64,000 nt of DNA from Streptomyces venezuelae (GTDB lineage Bacteria; Actinomycetota; Actinomycetes; Streptomycetales; Streptomycetaceae): positions 6,844,001-6,908,000 of the forward strand of contig NZ_CP029193.1 of assembly GCF_008642355.1 (NCBI RefSeq), read 5' to 3'. A program made the position numbers and the translations under genes. The notes below the pieces were generated by a model, which did no database searches, was not told the origin of the DNA, and worked only from the letters and a program-made list of their open reading frames with translations. Below are positions 7,704 through 16,411 of the stretch, piece after piece (the first letter of the stretch is position 1; each line of letters begins with the position of its first letter).

Positions 7704-8612
7704 ATGTCAGAGTTCGCCAATCTCGAAGAGCTGTACTCGATCATCGAGAAGACGGCTCGGCTGGTGGACGTCACCGCCTCGCGTGACAAGGTCTGGCCCA
7801 TCCTCAACGCCTACGAGGACGTCGTCGGGCAGTCCGTCATCTCGTTCCGCGCCTCGACCGGCAGCAGTGCCGACGACCTCGACGCCCGCTTCACGATGCT
7901 CCCGAAGGGCTTCGACCCGTACGCCCGCGCTCTGGAGCACGGCCTCACCCCGAAGACGGACCACGCCGTCGGCAGCCTCCTGAAGGAGGTCCACGCCAAC
8001 ACCCCCATCACCAGCTGCGGCGTCGACTTCGGCGTCGCCGGGGGCTTCACGAAGACCTGGTCCTTCCCCAGCGCGGAGAACCTCATCAAGGTCTCCGACC
8101 TCGTCGAGCTCCCGTCGATCCCGGCCGCCGTCGGCGCCAACCTCGACTTCTTCAAGAAGTGGGGCATCGACGAGATGGTCAGCACCGTGGGCATCGACTA
8201 CTCGAAGCGCACGATGAACCTGTACTTCGGCGGCGGCGTCGGCGACCGTGTGCCCGCCGAGGTCTTCGAGGAGAAGGGCGTCCGCGCGATCCTCGGCGAG
8301 CTCGGCCTCTCCGAGCCGAGCGAGGAGCTCCTGCGCTTCTGCGAGCGCTCCTTCGTCATCTACGTGACCCTGAACTGGGACTCCCCGGCCATCAACCGGT
8401 TCACGTACTCGGTCATGACGCCCGAGCCGCTGGGCCTGCCGATCTCGTTCGCCCCGACCTTCGAGCGCCTCATCAAGGAAGCGCCGTACGACACCACGGG
8501 CCGCAACTACGTCTACGGCATCGCGTCGACGCCGAAGGGCGAATACCACAAGATCGCCTCGTACTACCAGTGGCAGAAGCGCGTGGAGAAGCTCCTGCGT
8601 TCCGACTCCTGA
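7704..8612 (+). CDS. ABBA-fold aromatic prenyltransferase (dihydrophenazine-carboxylate type) (302 aa)
   Basis: Attaches a dimethylallyl group from DMAPP to an aromatic acceptor. Length (~300 aa) and sequence style (residues such as [22 protein letters not shown] and [15 protein letters not shown]) fit the CloQ/NphB/Fnq26/PpzP family of soluble prenyltransferases, which lack DDxxD motifs. Linked phenazine genes make 5,10-dihydrophenazine-1-carboxylate the best guess for the acceptor, as in endophenazine clusters. Linked mevalonate genes supply the donor. ATG 7704 follows the Shine-Dalgarno gtggagga; an upstream in-frame extension to 7596 is unlikely. A terminator-like hairpin follows, so it may be transcribed alone. 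Confidence 0.85.
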   Translation: MSEFANLEELYSIIEKTARLVDVTASRDKVWPILNAYEDVVGQSVISFRASTGSSADDLDARFTMLPKGFDPYARALEHGLTPKTDHAVGSLLKEVHANTPITSCGVDFGVAGGFTKTWSFPSAENLIKVSDLVELPSIPAAVGANLDFFKKWGIDEMVSTVGIDYSKRTMNLYFGGGVGDRVPAEVFEEKGVRAILGELGLSEPSEELLRFCERSFVIYVTLNWDSPAINRFTYSVMTPEPLGLPISFAPTFERLIKEAPYDTTGRNYVYGIASTPKGEYHKIASYYQWQKRVEKLLRSDS

Positions 8613-8643
8613 TCATCGGTCGCCCGTCGGGGTCCGAAGTGCG

Positions 8644-8690
8644 AGGGCCTGTGGAGAGGAAGTCCCCTTTCTCCCCGCAGGCCCTTTTCT
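8644..8690 (+). terminator. Terminator or attenuator between prenyltransferase and mevalonate kinase
   Basis: AGGGCCTG (8644-8651) pairs with CAGGCCCT (8678-8685), with further pairing inside (GAGA/TCTC), followed by TTTTCT. This is a canonical rho-independent signal. The mevalonate operon therefore probably has its own promoter between 8690 and 8766, or is read through at reduced level. Confidence 0.75.
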
Positions 8691-8766
8691 CTGGAACGGC
8701 TCATTCATTCCTAGAAATCTGGATGATGCGATCTCCATGCGGAAAACACAAAGGGAGCTGAGTGCG

Positions 8767-9774
8767 TTGACGACACCGAGCTCAGCGGAAGGGGTGTCAG
8801 AAATCCGTCGCGCTCGTTCCGTCGGAATCGGTCGCGCCCACGCGAAGACCATTTTGCTGGGGGAGCACGCGGTCGTCTACGGCGCTCCCGCCCTCGCGCT
8901 CCCGGTGCCGCAGCTCGCGGTCACGGCGAGCGCCGGCTGGTCCGCACAGTCACCCGGCGACGCCGGCGACGTGTCGCTGACCATGACCGGTTCTGCCTCC
9001 CGGCCGGTGGCCACCCAAGCCTCCGACTGGCTCCGGCGACTCAGCGCCGAGTTCCGGACGACCATGAACGTCTCCGACGACGTACACCTCGACGTGATCC
9101 TGGACTGCGCCATCCCGCCCGGCCGCGGCCTCGGCTCCAGCGCCGCCTGCGCACGCGCCGTGGTGTTCGCGCTCGCCGACCTCTTCGACCGCGAGGTCAC
9201 ACCGCAGACCGCGTTCGACCTCGTGCAGACCGCCGAGAACGTGGCCCACGGCCGCGCGAGCGGCGTCGACGCCACCGCCGTCGGCGCACCGGGCCCCCTC
9301 CTCTTCCAGCAGGGCCGTTCCGAGGAACTCGCCATCGGATGCGAGGAGTTGTTCATCATCGCCGACAGCGGCGAGGTGGGCAGGACCAAGGACGCGGTCA
9401 GCATGCTCCGCGAAGGCTTCCAGCGCCACGCGGGAGCGCAGGAGAGCTTCGTACGCCGTGCCACGGACCTCACCGACGAGGCCCGGCACGCACTCGCCGA
9501 CGGCAAGCCCGAGGAGCTCGGCACCCGCATGACGGAGTATCACGAGCTGCTCCGCGCCGCCGGACTGAGCACCGACCGCATCGACGCCCTCGTCGAAGGG
9601 GCGCTCTCCGCGGGCAGTCTCGGCGCCAAGATCACGGGTGGCGGCATGGGCGGCTGCGTGCTCGCGCTCACCCAGTCCGAGCAGGCGAGCGCGGTGACCC
9701 GGCGGCTGCACGAAGCCGGCGCCGAACAGACATGGGTCGTACCGCTGAGGGGATTTGCCGGCCATGGTCGCTGA
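8767..9774 (+). CDS. mvaK1: Mevalonate kinase (335 aa)
   Basis: Phosphorylates mevalonate to 5-phosphomevalonate. It is a GHMP kinase: LLGEHAVVYGAPALALP near the N-terminus, the phosphate-binding PPGRGLGSSAACARA, and the C-terminal GAKITGGGMGGCVLAL are all present. I chose TTG 8767 because AAGGGAG ends 9 nt upstream at 8757; an in-frame ATG at 8737 has no ribosome binding site, and GTG 8794 is a further alternative. It is the first gene of a tightly overlapping seven-gene mevalonate operon, and the next gene starts inside its 3' end. Confidence 0.92.
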   Translation: MTTPSSAEGVSEIRRARSVGIGRAHAKTILLGEHAVVYGAPALALPVPQLAVTASAGWSAQSPGDAGDVSLTMTGSASRPVATQASDWLRRLSAEFRTTMNVSDDVHLDVILDCAIPPGRGLGSSAACARAVVFALADLFDREVTPQTAFDLVQTAENVAHGRASGVDATAVGAPGPLLFQQGRSEELAIGCEELFIIADSGEVGRTKDAVSMLREGFQRHAGAQESFVRRATDLTDEARHALADGKPEELGTRMTEYHELLRAAGLSTDRIDALVEGALSAGSLGAKITGGGMGGCVLALTQSEQASAVTRRLHEAGAEQTWVVPLRGFAGHGR

Positions 9775-10819
9775 ACAACAGGCCACGGCGGTGCTGACCG
9801 CACCGACGGGCACCGCGGGAAGCGCGACCGCCGTCGCGCACCCGAACATCGCACTGATCAAGTACTGGGGCAAGCTCGACGAGCGGCTCATCCTGCCGCG
9901 CACCGACAGCCTCTCGATGACCCTGGACATCTTCCCGACCACCACCCGCGTGCGACGCAGCCCGGGAGCGGGTCACGACGAAGTGACGCTCGGGGGCAAG
10001 CCCGCGCAGGGCGAGGCCGAGCGGCGCATCGTCGCCTTCCTCGACCTGGTGCGCGAGCGCGCCGGAAGCACCGACCGCGCCGTCGTGGACACCGAGAACA
10101 CCGTCCCCACCGGGGCGGGCCTCGCGTCGTCGGCGAGCGGCTTCGCCGCCCTGGCCGTCGCCGCGGCCACCGCCTACGGCCTCGACCTCGACGCCACCGC
10201 CCTCTCCCGCCTGGCCCGGCGCGGATCCGGGTCGGCGTCCCGCTCCCTCTTCGGGGACTTCGTCGTCTGGCACGCCGGACGCCACGACGCTCCCGAGGAG
10301 GAGGCGGACCTCAGCTCGTACGCCGAGCCGGTCCCCGCCGGGCCGCTCGACCCGGCCCTCGTCGTCGCCGTCGTCAACGCCGGACCCAAGGACGTGTCCA
10401 GCAGGGCGGCGATGCGCAGGACCGTCGACACCTCACCGCTCTTCGAACCGTGGGCCGTCTCCAGCAAGGACGACCTGACCGCCATGCGCGAGGCACTCGG
10501 CCGCGGCGACCTCGAAACGGTCGGCGAGATCGCGGAACGCAACGCGCTCGGCATGCACGCCACGATGCTGGCCGCCCGCCCCGCGGTGCGCTACATGTCG
10601 CCCGCCTCGCTCACCGTCCTCGACAGCGTCCTGCAGCTCAGACGGGACGGTGTCCTCGCCTACGCCACCATGGACGCCGGACCCAACGTGAAGGTGCTCT
10701 GCCGCAACGCGGACGCCGACCGGGTGGCCGGTGTCGTGCGCGGCGCCGCGCAGGGCGGTGCCATCCACATCGCCCGGCCCGGCCCCGGCGCCCGGCTGCT
10801 CACCGGGGACGGACGGTGA
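9764..10819 (+). CDS. mvaD: Diphosphomevalonate decarboxylase (351 aa)
   Basis: Converts 5-diphosphomevalonate to isopentenyl diphosphate with ATP. Diagnostic are AHPNIALIKYWGKLDERLILP and TDSLSMTLD near the N-terminus and the GHMP loop in PTGAGLASSASGFAALA. Later, YATMDAGPNVKVLC is the conserved C-terminal segment. ATG 9764 lies ~10 nt after GAGGGGA. A TTG at 9755 is too close to that site. The start overlaps the mevalonate kinase stop by 11 nt, implying translational coupling. Confidence 0.93.
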   Translation: MVAEQQATAVLTAPTGTAGSATAVAHPNIALIKYWGKLDERLILPRTDSLSMTLDIFPTTTRVRRSPGAGHDEVTLGGKPAQGEAERRIVAFLDLVRERAGSTDRAVVDTENTVPTGAGLASSASGFAALAVAAATAYGLDLDATALSRLARRGSGSASRSLFGDFVVWHAGRHDAPEEEADLSSYAEPVPAGPLDPALVVAVVNAGPKDVSSRAAMRRTVDTSPLFEPWAVSSKDDLTAMREALGRGDLETVGEIAERNALGMHATMLAARPAVRYMSPASLTVLDSVLQLRRDGVLAYATMDAGPNVKVLCRNADADRVAGVVRGAAQGGAIHIARPGPGARLLTGDGR

Positions 10820-11931
10820 CCGGACGGCCGACGACCGTCCGGCGCGCGCCGGGCAAACTCTTCGTCGCCGGGGAGTACGCGGTCGTGGAGCCGGGCAACC
10901 CGGCCATCCTCATCGCCGTCGACCGATACGTCACCGTCACCGTGTCCGACCCCGGCGGCCCCGGTGTCGTCCTCTCCTCCGACCTCGCCCCGCACCCGGC
11001 GCACTGCCGCTGGCGGGACGGACGGCTCGGCGGGACGGAGCCGCGGGACGAGCAACTGCTCCACGAGAGCTTCACCCACGTCGCCGCGGCCATCGAGACC
11101 GTCGGCCGACTGCTCGCCGAACGCGGCCTGCCCGCACCCGCGCTCGACGTGTCGGTCAGCAGCGAACTGCACGACAACGGCATCAAGTTCGGGTTCGGGT
11201 CCAGCGGCGCGGTCGTCGTGGCGACCGTCGCCGCCCTGGCGGCCCACTGCGGCCTCCACCTGACGCGCGACGCCCGCTACCGCCTCGCGATGCTCGCCAC
11301 CGCGGGCCTCGAACCCAGAGCCTCCGGCGGCGACCTCGCCGCGGGCACCTGGGGCGGCTGGATCACCTACCGGGCCCCCGACCGGGCAGCCGTCCTCGAC
11401 CTGGCCGGCCGGGCGGGCGTCGAAGAGGCGCTGCGCGTGCCCTGGCCCGGCCACGAGGTACGCGCGCTGCCGCGGCCCGCGGGCCTCGCACTGGAAGTCG
11501 GCTGGACCGGGACACCGGCTTCCACCTCGTCCCTCGTCTCCGGCCTCGACCGGCGGACATGGCGGGGCAGCGCATCGCACCAGAAGTTCGTGGAGACCAG
11601 CAACGACTTCGTGACGGCCGCCGTCGACGCCCTGGAGGGCGGCGACGGCGAGGGCCTGCTGCGGCAGATCCGGCGCGCCCGGCACGAGCTGGCCCGCCTC
11701 GACGACGAGGTCGGGCTCGGGATCTTCACGCCACGGCTGACCGCGCTGTGCGAGGCAGCCGAAGCCGTCGGCGGCGCCGCCAAGCCCTCCGGGGCGGGCG
11801 GCGGCGACTGCGGCATCGCGCTGCTCGACGCCGAAGCGGCACAGGACATCGCCAACGTACGGAACCGGTGGACCACGGCGGGCGTGCGGCCCTTGCCGAT
11901 CCGTCCCGCCATGGAAGGGAACGCAGAATGA
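10816..11931 (+). CDS. mvaK2: Phosphomevalonate kinase (371 aa)
   Basis: Phosphorylates 5-phosphomevalonate to the diphosphate. It is a GHMP kinase with RAPGKLFVAGEYAVVEPGNPA at the N-terminus, GFGSSGAVVVATVAAL as the ATP loop and AKPSGAGGGDCGIAL near the C-terminus, the usual pattern of bacterial PMKs. GTG 10816 overlaps the upstream stop (GTGA), and its stop overlaps the next ATG (ATGA). The gene order kinase-decarboxylase-kinase-isomerase matches the Streptomyces mevalonate clusters linked to terpenoid hybrids. Confidence 0.93.
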   Translation: MTGRPTTVRRAPGKLFVAGEYAVVEPGNPAILIAVDRYVTVTVSDPGGPGVVLSSDLAPHPAHCRWRDGRLGGTEPRDEQLLHESFTHVAAAIETVGRLLAERGLPAPALDVSVSSELHDNGIKFGFGSSGAVVVATVAALAAHCGLHLTRDARYRLAMLATAGLEPRASGGDLAAGTWGGWITYRAPDRAAVLDLAGRAGVEEALRVPWPGHEVRALPRPAGLALEVGWTGTPASTSSLVSGLDRRTWRGSASHQKFVETSNDFVTAAVDALEGGDGEGLLRQIRRARHELARLDDEVGLGIFTPRLTALCEAAEAVGGAAKPSGAGGGDCGIALLDAEAAQDIANVRNRWTTAGVRPLPIRPAMEGNAE

Positions 11932-13019
11932 TCTCTCAACGCAAGGACGACCACGTCCGGCTCGCTGTCGAGCACCAGCGCCAGCACAGCGGACACAACC
12001 AGTTCGACGAGGTGTCGTTCGTCCACCACGCGCTGGCCGGCATCGACCGGCCGGACGTGTCCCTGGCCACGACCTTCGCCGGCATCTCCTGGCCGGTGCC
12101 CCTCTACATCAACGCGATGACCGGCGGCAGCGTCAGCACCGGCATCATCAACCGTGACCTGGCCATCGCGGCCCGCGAGACCGGCGTCGCCGTCGCCTCC
12201 GGGTCCATGAGCGCGTACTTCAAGGACCCGTCCTGCGCCGACACGTTCAGCGTGCTCCGCAAGGAGAACCCCGACGGGTTCGTGCTCGCCAACGTCAACG
12301 CGACGGCCTCGGTCGACAAGGTGCAGCGCGCCATCGACCTCGTACAGGCGAACGCCCTGCAGATCCACATCAACACCGCGCAGGAAACACCGATGCCCGA
12401 GGGCGACCGGTCGTTCTCCTCCTGGGTCCCGCAGATCGAGAAGATCGCGGCGGCCGTCGAGGTCCCCGTCATCGTCAAGGAGGTCGGCAACGGCCTCAGC
12501 CGGGAGACCGTCCTGCTCATCGAGAGCCTCGGCGTGCAGATCGCCGACCTCGGCGGCCGCGGCGGCACGGACTTCGCCCGCATCGAGAACGGCCGGCGCG
12601 AACTCGGCGAGTACGCGTTCATGCACGGCTGGGGACAGTCCACCGCGGCCTGCCTCCTCGACACCCAGGACGTCGGCATCCCCGTCCTCGCCTCCGGCGG
12701 CGTGCGCAACGCCCTCGACGTCGCCCGCGCGCTGGCGCTCGGCGCGTCCGGCGTCGGCGCCTCCGGTGGATTCCTGCGCACCCTGAAGGACGAGGGCGTC
12801 TCCGCGCTGATCGCGCAGATCTCGACGTGGCTCGACCAGCTCGCCGCCCTGCAGACCATGCTCGGCGCGCGCACCCCCGCCGACCTGACGCGCTGCGACC
12901 TGCTCATCCGCGGTGAACTCCGTGACTTCTGCGCCGACCGAGGCATCGACACGGGACAGTTCGCGCAGCGCTCCCGCTCCGTCGAGGCCGCCCACCAGCT
13001 GACGGGGAGCACCCGATGA
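11928..13019 (+). CDS. fni: Isopentenyl-diphosphate delta-isomerase type II (363 aa)
   Basis: FMN- and NADPH-dependent isomerisation of IPP to DMAPP, the prenyl donor for the cluster's aromatic prenyltransferase. Family marks are RKDDHVRLA at the start, PLYINAMTGGS, the catalytic segment HINTAQE (His, Asn, Gln, Glu), KEVGNG, and ADLGGRGGTDFARIE for FMN. The length is normal. Start and stop are both overlapped (ATGA) by neighbours, so it is an internal gene of the operon. Confidence 0.95.
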   Translation: MISQRKDDHVRLAVEHQRQHSGHNQFDEVSFVHHALAGIDRPDVSLATTFAGISWPVPLYINAMTGGSVSTGIINRDLAIAARETGVAVASGSMSAYFKDPSCADTFSVLRKENPDGFVLANVNATASVDKVQRAIDLVQANALQIHINTAQETPMPEGDRSFSSWVPQIEKIAAAVEVPVIVKEVGNGLSRETVLLIESLGVQIADLGGRGGTDFARIENGRRELGEYAFMHGWGQSTAACLLDTQDVGIPVLASGGVRNALDVARALALGASGVGASGGFLRTLKDEGVSALIAQISTWLDQLAALQTMLGARTPADLTRCDLLIRGELRDFCADRGIDTGQFAQRSRSVEAAHQLTGSTR

Positions 13020-14077
13020 CCGAGACCCACGCGATCGCCGGCGTCCCGATGCGGTGGGTCGGCCCGATCCGCATCTCCGGGAACGTCGCCACCACCGAGA
13101 CCCACGTCCCCCTCGCCACCTACGAGACGCCGCTGTGGCCCTCCGTGGGCCGCGGCGCCAAGGTGTCCAGGCTCGTCCAGGAAGGCATCGTCGCCACGCT
13201 CGTCGACGAGCGGATGACCCGCTCGGTGCTCGTGGAGGCGACGGACGCGCAGACCGCCTACGTCGCCGCGCGGGCCATCGACGCGCGCATCGACGAGCTG
13301 CGCGAGGTGGTGCGCGGCTGCAGCAGGTTCGCCCAGCTGATCAACATCCGGCACGAGATCAACGCCAACCTGCTCTTCATCCGCTTCGAGTTCACCACCG
13401 GCGACGCCTCGGGCCACAACATGGCGACGCTCGCGTCCGACGCCCTCCTGAAGCACCTCCTGGAGACCATCCCCGGCATCTCCTACGGGTCGATCTCCGG
13501 CAACTACTGCACGGACAAGAAGGCCACCGCGATCAACGGCATCCTCGGCCGCGGCAAGAACGTGGTCACGGAACTCCTGATCCCGCGTGACATCGTCACC
13601 GACGTCCTGCACACGACGGCCGCCAAGGTCGTCCAGCTGAACATCCGCAAGAACATGCTCGGCACCCTGCTCGCCGGCGGCATCCGCTCGGCGAACGCCC
13701 ACTACGCCAACATGCTCCTCGGCTTCTACCTGGCCACCGGCCAGGACGCGGCCAACATCGTCGAGGGCTCGCAGGGCGTCACCATGGCCGAGGACCGCGA
13801 CGGCGACCTGTACTTCGCCTGCACCCTGCCGAACCTGATCGTCGGCACGGTCGGCAACGGCAAGGGCCTCGAATTCGTGGAGACCAACCTCGCCCGGCTC
13901 GGCTGCCGGGCCGACCGCGAGCCCGGCGAGAACGCCCGCCGTCTCGCGGTGATCGGGGCGGCGACGGTCCTGTGCGGTGAGCTCTCACTCCTCGCCGCGC
14001 AGACGAACCCCGGCGAACTGATGCGTGCACACGTCCAGTTGGAGCGCGGCAACAAGACGGAAAAGGTCGGTGTATAG
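13016..14077 (+). CDS. hmgR: HMG-CoA reductase (353 aa)
   Basis: Reduces HMG-CoA to mevalonate with NADPH. The catalytic residues of the class I-like enzyme are recognisable: Glu in YETPLWPSVGRGAK, Lys in DKKATAINGILGRGKN, Asp in TTGDASGHNM, and His in LMRAHVQLERGNK near the C-terminus. It lacks any membrane domain and is soluble, as in other Streptomyces clusters. ATG 13016 overlaps the isomerase stop. HMG-CoA synthase follows after 3 nt. Confidence 0.95.
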   Translation: MTETHAIAGVPMRWVGPIRISGNVATTETHVPLATYETPLWPSVGRGAKVSRLVQEGIVATLVDERMTRSVLVEATDAQTAYVAARAIDARIDELREVVRGCSRFAQLINIRHEINANLLFIRFEFTTGDASGHNMATLASDALLKHLLETIPGISYGSISGNYCTDKKATAINGILGRGKNVVTELLIPRDIVTDVLHTTAAKVVQLNIRKNMLGTLLAGGIRSANAHYANMLLGFYLATGQDAANIVEGSQGVTMAEDRDGDLYFACTLPNLIVGTVGNGKGLEFVETNLARLGCRADREPGENARRLAVIGAATVLCGELSLLAAQTNPGELMRAHVQLERGNKTEKVGV

Positions 14078-14080
14078 GGC

Positions 14081-15256
14081 ATGGCCAGTGACTCAGGCAT
14101 AGGAATCCACGATCTGTCGTTCGCGACGACCGAGTTCGTGCTGCCGCACACGGCGCTCGCCGAGTACAACGGCACGGAGATCGGCAAGTACCACATCGGC
14201 ATCGGCCAGGAGTCGATGAGCGTGCCGGCGGCCGACGAGGACATCGTCACGCTGGGCGCCGCCGCGGCGGCACCGATCATCGAGCGGCACGGCAGCGAGC
14301 GCATCCGCACGGTCGTCTTCGCCACCGAGTCGTCCATCGACCAGGCCAAGTCCGGCGGTGTGTACGTCCATTCGCTGCTCGGGCTGCCGTCGGCGGCACG
14401 CGTCGTCGAGCTGAAACAGGCCTGCTACGGCGCTACCGCCGGGCTCCAGTTCGCGCTGGGCCTGGTGGCCAGGGACCCCTCGCAGCAGGTCCTCGTGATC
14501 GCCAGCGACGTGTCCAAGTACGAACTGGACAGCCCCGGCGAGGCCACGCAGGGCGCGGCGGCCGTCGCGATGCTGGTCGGCGCCGACCCGCAGCTCATCA
14601 GGTTCGACGGCCCTTCCGGACTGTTCACCGCCGACGTCATGGACTTCTGGCGGCCCAACTACCGGGACGCCGCGCTCGTCGACGGGCAGGAGTCGATCTC
14701 CGCCTACCTCCAGGCCGTCGAGGGCTGCTGGAAGGACTACGCGGAGCAGGGCGGCCACTCCCTCGACGAGTTCGCCGCGTTCTGCTACCACCAGCCCTTC
14801 ACCAAGATGGCGTACAAGGCCCACCGCCACCTGCTCGAGTACTGCGGCCACGACAGCGACAAGGACGCCGTCGAGCAGGCGCTGGGGCAGACCACGGCGT
14901 ACAACCGGGTCATCGGCAACAGCTACACGGCGTCCGTGTACCTCGGCCTCGCCGCGCTGCTCGACCAGGCCGACGACCTGACCGGCCGCTCCATCGGCTT
15001 CCTCAGCTACGGCTCGGGCAGCGTCGCGGAGTTCTTCGCGGGCCAGGTCGTCCCCGGCTACCGCGACCGGCTGCGCACCGCCGAGCACCGGAAGGCCGTC
15101 GAGCGCCGCACGGTCCTCGACTACGCGGGCTACCGGGAGCTGCACGAGCGGAAGTTCCCCACCGACGGCGGGGACTACCCGACGCCGGTGCAGAGCGGCG
15201 GGCAGTTCCGTCTCGCAGCCCTGCGCGGCCACAAGCGCATCTACGAACGGCGGTAG
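14081..15256 (+). CDS. mvaS: HMG-CoA synthase (391 aa)
   Basis: Condenses acetyl-CoA with acetoacetyl-CoA to HMG-CoA. The thiolase-fold catalytic triad is visible: Glu in VVFATESSIDQAKS, Cys in VELKQACYGATAGLQ, and His in CYHQPFTKMAYKAH. It starts 4 nt after the reductase stop, with a modest ribosome binding site inside the reductase end. Its substrate acetoacetyl-CoA is supplied by the next gene. Confidence 0.95.
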   Translation: MASDSGIGIHDLSFATTEFVLPHTALAEYNGTEIGKYHIGIGQESMSVPAADEDIVTLGAAAAAPIIERHGSERIRTVVFATESSIDQAKSGGVYVHSLLGLPSAARVVELKQACYGATAGLQFALGLVARDPSQQVLVIASDVSKYELDSPGEATQGAAAVAMLVGADPQLIRFDGPSGLFTADVMDFWRPNYRDAALVDGQESISAYLQAVEGCWKDYAEQGGHSLDEFAAFCYHQPFTKMAYKAHRHLLEYCGHDSDKDAVEQALGQTTAYNRVIGNSYTASVYLGLAALLDQADDLTGRSIGFLSYGSGSVAEFFAGQVVPGYRDRLRTAEHRKAVERRTVLDYAGYRELHERKFPTDGGDYPTPVQSGGQFRLAALRGHKRIYERR

Positions 15257-15260
15257 GCGC

Positions 15261-16256
15261 ATGACGGACATGGCGACCGACATCGCCGTTCTCGGCACCG
15301 GCCACTACGTGCCGGACCGCATCGTCTCCAATGACGAGGTCGGGGCGCCGGCCGGGGTCGAGGGCGAGTGGATCGTCCGCAAGACCGCGATCCGGGAGCG
15401 GCGGTGGGCCGCGCCGGACGAGGCCACATCGGACCTGGCGGTCAAGGCGGCGCGGGCCGCACTGGAGTCGGCGGGCATCACCGCGGCCCAGCTGTCCGTG
15501 ATCGTGGTGGCCACGTCCACGCCGGACCGGCCGCAGCCGCCGACCGCGGTGTACGTGCAGCAGAAGCTGGGCGCGCTCGGCGCGGCCTCCTTCGACGTCA
15601 ACGCGGTCTGCTCGGGCAGCATGTACGCCCTCTCGGTGGTCGAGGGCATGCTGGCGCGGCGGGGCGGCCACGCCCTGGTGATCGGCGCGGACGTGTACTC
15701 GCGGATCCTCGATCCCGCCGACCGCAAGACGGTCGTGCTGTTCGGCGACGGCGCCGGGGCCATGGTCCTCGGCGCGGGAACCGGCTCCACCGGGGCCCGG
15801 GTGCGGCATGTCGCGCTGCACACCTTCGGCGAGCTCGCGGACCTGATCCGGGTGCCCGCCGGAGGCAGCAGGCAACCCCCCGACCAGGCCGTCCTCGACG
15901 CGGGACTCCAGTACTTCGCGATGGACGGACGCGAAGTGCGCCGCTTCGTGCTCGAGCAACTGCCGCAGCTCACCAAGCAGTTCCTGCACGAGGCGGGAGT
16001 GGTGCCCGACGACATCGCGCACTTCGTCCCGCACCAGGCCAACGGTGTCATGCTCGACACGGTGATCGGGGACCTGTCCCTGTCCCGTGCCACCACGCAC
16101 CTGACGCTGGAGCAGTACGGCAACACCGGCGCGGCCTCCATCCCGATCACGCTGGACACGGCGGCCCGCGAGGGCGCCTTCAGTCCCGGCGACCTGATCC
16201 TGATGGCGGGCTTCGGCGGCGGCATGGCCGCGGGACTCGCCCTCCTCGAATGGTGA
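15261..16256 (+). CDS. nphT7: Acetoacetyl-CoA synthase NphT7, KAS III-like (331 aa)
   Basis: Makes acetoacetyl-CoA by decarboxylative condensation of malonyl-CoA with acetyl-CoA, which drives the mevalonate pathway irreversibly. The KAS III triad is present: Cys in NAVCSGSMYAL, His in FVPHQANGVMLD and Asn in QYGNTGAASIPI. Long stretches such as PADRKTVVLFGDGAGAMVL and DLIRVPAGGSRQP match NphT7 of the naphterpin/CL190 cluster as I remember it. ATG 15261 is used; ATG 15270 is an alternative. It is the last gene of the mevalonate operon, followed by a 13-bp hairpin. Confidence 0.93.
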   Translation: MTDMATDIAVLGTGHYVPDRIVSNDEVGAPAGVEGEWIVRKTAIRERRWAAPDEATSDLAVKAARAALESAGITAAQLSVIVVATSTPDRPQPPTAVYVQQKLGALGAASFDVNAVCSGSMYALSVVEGMLARRGGHALVIGADVYSRILDPADRKTVVLFGDGAGAMVLGAGTGSTGARVRHVALHTFGELADLIRVPAGGSRQPPDQAVLDAGLQYFAMDGREVRRFVLEQLPQLTKQFLHEAGVVPDDIAHFVPHQANGVMLDTVIGDLSLSRATTHLTLEQYGNTGAASIPITLDTAAREGAFSPGDLILMAGFGGGMAAGLALLEW

Positions 16257-16295
16257 CCCGCACCTAGGGACTGCCCAGGCGGTCACCCGTGAACG

Positions 16296-16335
16296 GGCCG
16301 GGGAGCTCCACTTCCCCCGAGCGAGCTCCCCGGCC
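16296..16335 (+). terminator. Terminator after the mevalonate operon
   Basis: GGCCGGGGAGCTC (16296-16308) and GAGCTCCCCGGCC (16323-16335) form a perfect 13-bp stem with a 14-nt loop, without a T-run. It separates the mevalonate operon from aroA. Confidence 0.75.
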
Positions 16336-16360
16336 TGGCAGTACCCCGAGCTTTCACCCC

Positions 16361-16394
16361 GAACCTTTCGTCACCGCGAACCTTTCGTCACCGC
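16361..16394 (+). repeat. 17-bp tandem repeat upstream of aroA
   Basis: GAACCTTTCGTCACCGC occurs twice head to tail (16361-16377 and 16378-16394), identical, ending 6 nt before the aroA Shine-Dalgarno (GGAGG, 16401-16405). It may be a duplicated regulator site or a recent slippage event in the leader. Confidence 0.75.
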
Positions 16395-16411
16395 GCCGCA
16401 GGAGGCACCGC

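Noticed and set aside
8737..9774. ATG 8737 as the mevalonate kinase start
   Set aside because: It has no Shine-Dalgarno sequence and would place the good AAGGGAG inside the coding region. TTG 8767 fits better, though this is not proven.
12104..13702. Long antisense frames over the isomerase and HMG-CoA reductase genes
   Set aside because: They mirror the codon structure of real genes, have no domain pattern, and cross operon overlaps that are well explained on the + strand.
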